Source: Manduca sexta
Taxonomy: Eukaryota; Arthropoda; Insecta; Lepidoptera; Sphingidae
Assembly: GCF_014839805.1 (NCBI RefSeq)
Contig: NC_051142.1
Location: 20,430,589 to 20,494,588, forward strand
Length of the DNA: 64,000 nt
Direction of reading: 5' to 3'
The notes below the pieces were generated by a model. It was not told the origin of the DNA, did no database searches, and saw only the letters and a list, made by a program, of their open reading frames with translations. Positions 60,009 to 64,000 of the stretch are shown in pieces (position 1 is the first letter of the stretch; each line of letters starts with the position of its first letter). The position numbers and the translations under genes were made by a program.

Positions 60009-63000
60009 TCACATGCTGTAAATATTTTGCTGTGGCAAAGGCTCGTATGTCCAGTCTTCGCCGTCCCATTCACAGTCGTCTTCTTCTGGTTCTGGAAAGC
60101 ATTTAGATATGTATTGAAGTATCAAAATCTATTTAGGTTAGACCATTGCTGTTGTCACCGAGAAGTCTTTGCAAAAGCGATACCAAAACAGCCCGGCTTT
60201 GTAAATGCAACGGCCTTAGAAATAGGGAAGAAATATATGCAGGAATTAGTAAATTATTATCTGAAAAGAGCGTATCTAGAAGAATACTTTGCTACCGCGC
60301 TTCGTGTACCATAGTACATACTGAGCGAAAAATAACAATGCAATCATATTCCTTCCTTTGAAAATTGACGTTTCTTTAGGTGAGGTTGTGAGGGACTGCC
60401 CACCACATTCGATGTACATAAATAATTACTATCGGTGGACCACGAAGCTCAAACCATCAATACTTCGATCCTATCATTGGTATAACAATAAGACGATTCC
60501 TTCGTTCCCGAATTTCGGTTACGGCGCGGCGGCCAATTTCAACGAAGATTAGCCAAGTATAAGTATAATACACATGCAGGAGATATTATAGTGCACAAGT
60601 TTGTACGCATTACACAGGTGCACTCTCTGTTTTTTTACTCTCATAGTCTGGTGAGACGTCAATCCGACACAACCGAGGAAAGATGGAAGGACCAACAGTT
60701 TTACGTGCTTCCGGGGCACGGGGTGTCACATTGCCAACTTTCTGACTTTGTGAAACCCAGTCACAATTATTTTGGCACGACCCAGGATTCAAACCCAGTA
60801 TCACAGCACGGTAGTCGTACACGTACCGTGTGCAATTACAACTACGTCACCGAGGCAGCCAACAATAAAATAATTAAGGTACAAGCTGTTGGACTACGAT
60901 GAAGATTTAATAGTAACTTACCTTTAACTGGTAAGGATTGTGTGGGTCTTGGTAGTGTTGAAATTGGTGGCGGGACTGGTGCTGTAAAATGAATAAGATA
61001 TAGTCTCTTGCTACTGGCACATCGATACATGAGGTGGTCTTATACAAATAGTCGAGTTATTACAACCAAGCTTATTAAATTATTACATATTATAAAACAA
61101 AGTTTCCTGTCTGTCTGAATGTAAAAATTATTTCCTTGCAATCTACAATGCCATAAAATACAGGATACATTAAAACTGTCATCCTGTGCCTTCGATTATT
61201 TTTCCCTAATTAGGTCCAGTTGTCGATGACACTGAAATTGGGCCGAAAGAATTTATGATTAATACGTAGTATAAAATGATATCTTACCATCCATTGGCGA
61301 AGGTAGAGTTGGCTTCCGAGTAATGGATGGAGGTGGTTCTGTGAAGTAAGAATGGACTTATAAAATTTGTATTTTACCGACTTTGAAAAAGACACAAGTC
61401 GGTGAAAGTTGAGAATCCTTAAGAAGGCGTTTGTGCCTTTTTTTATTCGCTTATCCTTATTGATTGTCATAATTCCTTGCAATAATTCTTAATAGCTCCT
61501 ACGTTAAGTTTGGACTAGTAAGTCCTTACAGCAATATATTGCGTAACATCTTCCGATATATATGTACTACGTACAGTATGCGGTAGATACGATTACTCTA
61601 GCTGCAATATTTTGATAGTCCTATACAAGCTATAATCCACCTTAAAAATTTGCAGAATTTTGCTTATCGTGATTATACGGTAAAAATAGTAATTGTAAGT
61701 GCAAAAGTCGACATTTTCACTAGTTTTCTTACAAATGTAAATGTCGTTTTATACTAGTCCAATTTGAGGTCGACGCAACACATTTTTACAACTATGACGC
61801 AAAATCGATGTCCCTTAGTTTTATCGATGGGCCGTTGGACGTCAATACTTTCTGGGCAATAAGTGTCAAGCAAGTCATGTTTCAAAAACCCTCCTACATG
61901 GCGTTCTGGTCAATAGCCTATGTAAGCATCGATTGACTTTCAATTCAGATTCAATGCACCAAGTTCAAGGTCGCAGCAACCTCAGTGTTTTTTAGAGTCT
62001 GGCGCCCCGACTGACCTCCTGCTTGTCCCACCCTAAAGGCTGTTCTTACTGCAGATATAATACATCTAGTGCCTAAGTACTCACGTATTTTAGGTCCACA
62101 AGGCTTCTGTAGAGTTGTTTGCAGAGGAGGTTTTGCTGCAGCCGAAGGAGGGGCAGGTTTTTGAGTGGCTAAAAACAAACAAGACATATACCGGAATTAA
62201 AAATTGTAATTGTTTCTTACGTTTCTGCGAATTTACATTGTTATGAAATTAGTTTATGTCTTTGGTTTTTCGTATTTTATAAATAAATTTGGTAAACTTT
62301 TCGAGCGACTTATACCTCAGTTCGCCATGACACCATGAAGGTTGCAACGTCTTTGAAACTTTGAGAGAAGAAAGTGGAATCGCTATTAAAAAAAATCACC
62401 TCCAATAGGGTATTTAACCAAATTCAAGAAAGGAGAAGATTCTTAGTTCGTGTGTTCGTTTTTTTGCATGTTCCTTGTATAATAATTATGCGCAAGTGAA
62501 CAACATTTTACAATCACCCACGTCATTTCCAAAAGAGGTGGCTTGAAATTAGAATCGATTAGGCGACCTCCATCTCAGAATCCTATTTCAGCTTGGCTTC
62601 TATTGCTTTTTGCAAGCCTCTTTCAACAAATGAATAGCGAGACAAGCCTCAGAATAATAATTATTTTGTCATTAATTCAAGAGTCAAGCATCCTGCTTGC
62701 TTGATAGTTAACGATATGCCAAAATATAGTACCAACATCACACAGAACTGAATTACAACGTATTGCATAGTTTAGGTATATGTATATCTTACCGGGCTGG
62801 ATTGGTAGAGATGGGGTATGTAGAAGTCCCTTGAAGCGAGTGGATGCCGTTGTATTTGCACTGGGCCCTGGGATTATGAACAAATCATTTAACCGTTTTC
62901 CATAAAATTCTGTGGATTGATGGATTTACTGCTTGTTTATATAGGAGTAGGCGGAGACGCAACTAGTGAATTCCCTTTTCACAATGTGATACTCAAAGTA

Positions 63001-64000
63001 GGTACATAACAATTCAAACATTTACATAAATATTCAAGGAAGGAAATTAAAAAACATATCAATATGCTAACATCTGTCAATTACATAAAATGCAACAATA
63101 TATTCAAAATATGTGGTAATGTTAATATTTTAACTAATTTGCTTCCTAAAAAAAAAATAATATAATGTGTAAAGGTTTCAACCGCGACACATTAGTCTGG
63201 GGGTAGAGTTATCTAGAATATCATAAATTATGTAGCACTGAAGCATAGGTAAGAATTCCTAACAGTGAAAGTATTTTCAAAATTAGTTTAGAGATCACCT
63301 CGTTTAATTTTTTTTATCCCATGATATCATTTATCGCAATTTTTTCTCTCTGCCATCCAACAGTAGAGTCAAATTGTAGTATTACGCTGTAGTCTGTGGT
63401 GTATGTGCCGTTGATTTCAAAGATATTTCAATACCAGAGTTATTACAGGGTGTCATTATGTCAATATTGCTGACTTCGAAGCGTATCGTGGAAAGCCACG
63501 AGGTTCTCTAGGTAAGTTGTACGCTCCTATTAGTTCATAAAAATGTATACACACCAATTCCTTTCTTCTTGAGGACATTCTCTAGCTCGTTGACTGTTTC
63601 AGGATTCGTTATAAAGGCTGAAAAAGTTTTACCTACAATGAATGCCAAAACTGCGATACTTCTAAGAAATGACCAATCAGTGGTCTTATTTATATATATA
63701 GAAAGACACATACATGCGCGTAACTATAGCGGTATGACCTATAGGTACAGTGGTAATGGTGAGTTATCGACAGGCCGAATAGTGTTAGTTTGTTTAGAAA
63801 GGTTAAGAATTATATAGCAGATAAAGATTCAGAAGGTGAACCAATCAGTATAATGTTTGTTTATAGTTTTTATTTTACTGGCTTTTTCTTACCATTAAAG
63901 CGTAAGTCAGTGGAATAGTCAATTTTGATCAGCCGTTAGTATGCAACTTACGTGATTTTAGTGATTTCTTCTGAGTTTGCGGTGGAGGAATTGGTTTCGG
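60009..64000 (-). CDS. Unrecognised proline-rich protein, 3' eight exons (5' end outside the window)
   Basis: I do not recognise this protein. Eight - strand exons are supported: 64000-63952 (partial), 63617-63555, 62867-62793, 62168-62085, 61338-61288, 60981-60922 and 60091-60009 with TGA at 60009-60011; that is seven listed intervals plus the part beyond the window edge. Each internal exon has the form 2+3n+1 bases, so every junction is phase 1 and any of them could be skipped without a frameshift. The translation is rich in Pro, Thr, Ser and Gln, with short PPP motifs (PIPPPQ, QPPPSI, PVPPPIS) that resemble SH3, WW or EVH1 ligands. One exon is different: ITNPETVNELENVLKKKGIG, possibly a short helix. 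The C-terminus is acidic and aromatic (EEDDCEWDGEDWTYEPL). A cytoskeletal or scaffold protein is possible but is inference only. It converges on NDUFAF5, 2.15 kb away. Confidence 0.78.
60508..60860 (-). repeat. tRNA-derived SINE, family F
   Basis: On the - strand the head has CTCGGTGACGTAGTTG and box B GGGTTTGAATCCTGGGTCG. The body includes CAGGTGCACTCTCTG (+ strand) and TTTCAACGAAGATTAGCCA. It lies in the last intron of the proline-rich gene. Confidence 0.75.

Noticed and set aside
61951..62187. 78-codon - strand frame
   Set aside because: It reads through the donor of the 62168-62085 exon in the wrong frame into the intron.

Overview
The window is animal nuclear DNA and almost certainly comes from a moth or butterfly. 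Genes are spliced with GT-AG introns, the intergenic DNA is AT-rich, and it is crowded with short interspersed repeats of types common in Lepidoptera: tRNA-derived SINEs, fold-back MITEs, hAT-like elements and eroded LINE 3' ends. Two runs of exactly 500 N (8606-9105 and 48106-48605) look like placeholder assembly gaps.

Five protein genes can be reconstructed exon by exon. (1) The 3' ten exons of an unrecognised acidic protein, + strand, 655-5438. (2) A fatty acyl-CoA reductase (FAR), - strand, 17428 down to the first gap. Ten exons give about 412 residues; the C-terminus is lost in or beyond the gap. (3) SMIM12, a small membrane protein, - strand, 53974-52815, two exons, complete. (4) NDUFAF5, a mitochondrial complex I assembly factor, + strand, 54548-57854, six exons, complete. 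(5) The 3' eight exons of an unrecognised proline-rich protein, - strand, 64000-60009, built largely of small phase-1 exons.

Layout: genes 1 and 2 converge, with about 3 kb of unassigned DNA and a gap between their ends. From about 17.6 to 52 kb I see no convincing gene; this is a repeat-rich desert. SMIM12 and NDUFAF5 are head to head, 573 bp between start codons, so they probably share a bidirectional promoter. NDUFAF5 and the proline-rich gene converge.

The most unusual structures are in the desert. At 43011-44525 a 1,515-bp element with an 11-bp terminal inverted repeat and a 4-bp target duplication (ATTT) splits an older repeat cleanly. It carries about 15 copies, some degenerate, of a 13-bp motif (CACGGCRATGAAA) in clusters of about 21-bp spacing. 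At 38833-40875 a near-perfect 131-bp inverted repeat is followed by a roughly 140-bp tandem array that largely alternates two unit types and by a conserved lepidopteran repeat terminus. An orphan 113-codon frame sits just upstream of the FAR 5' exon.
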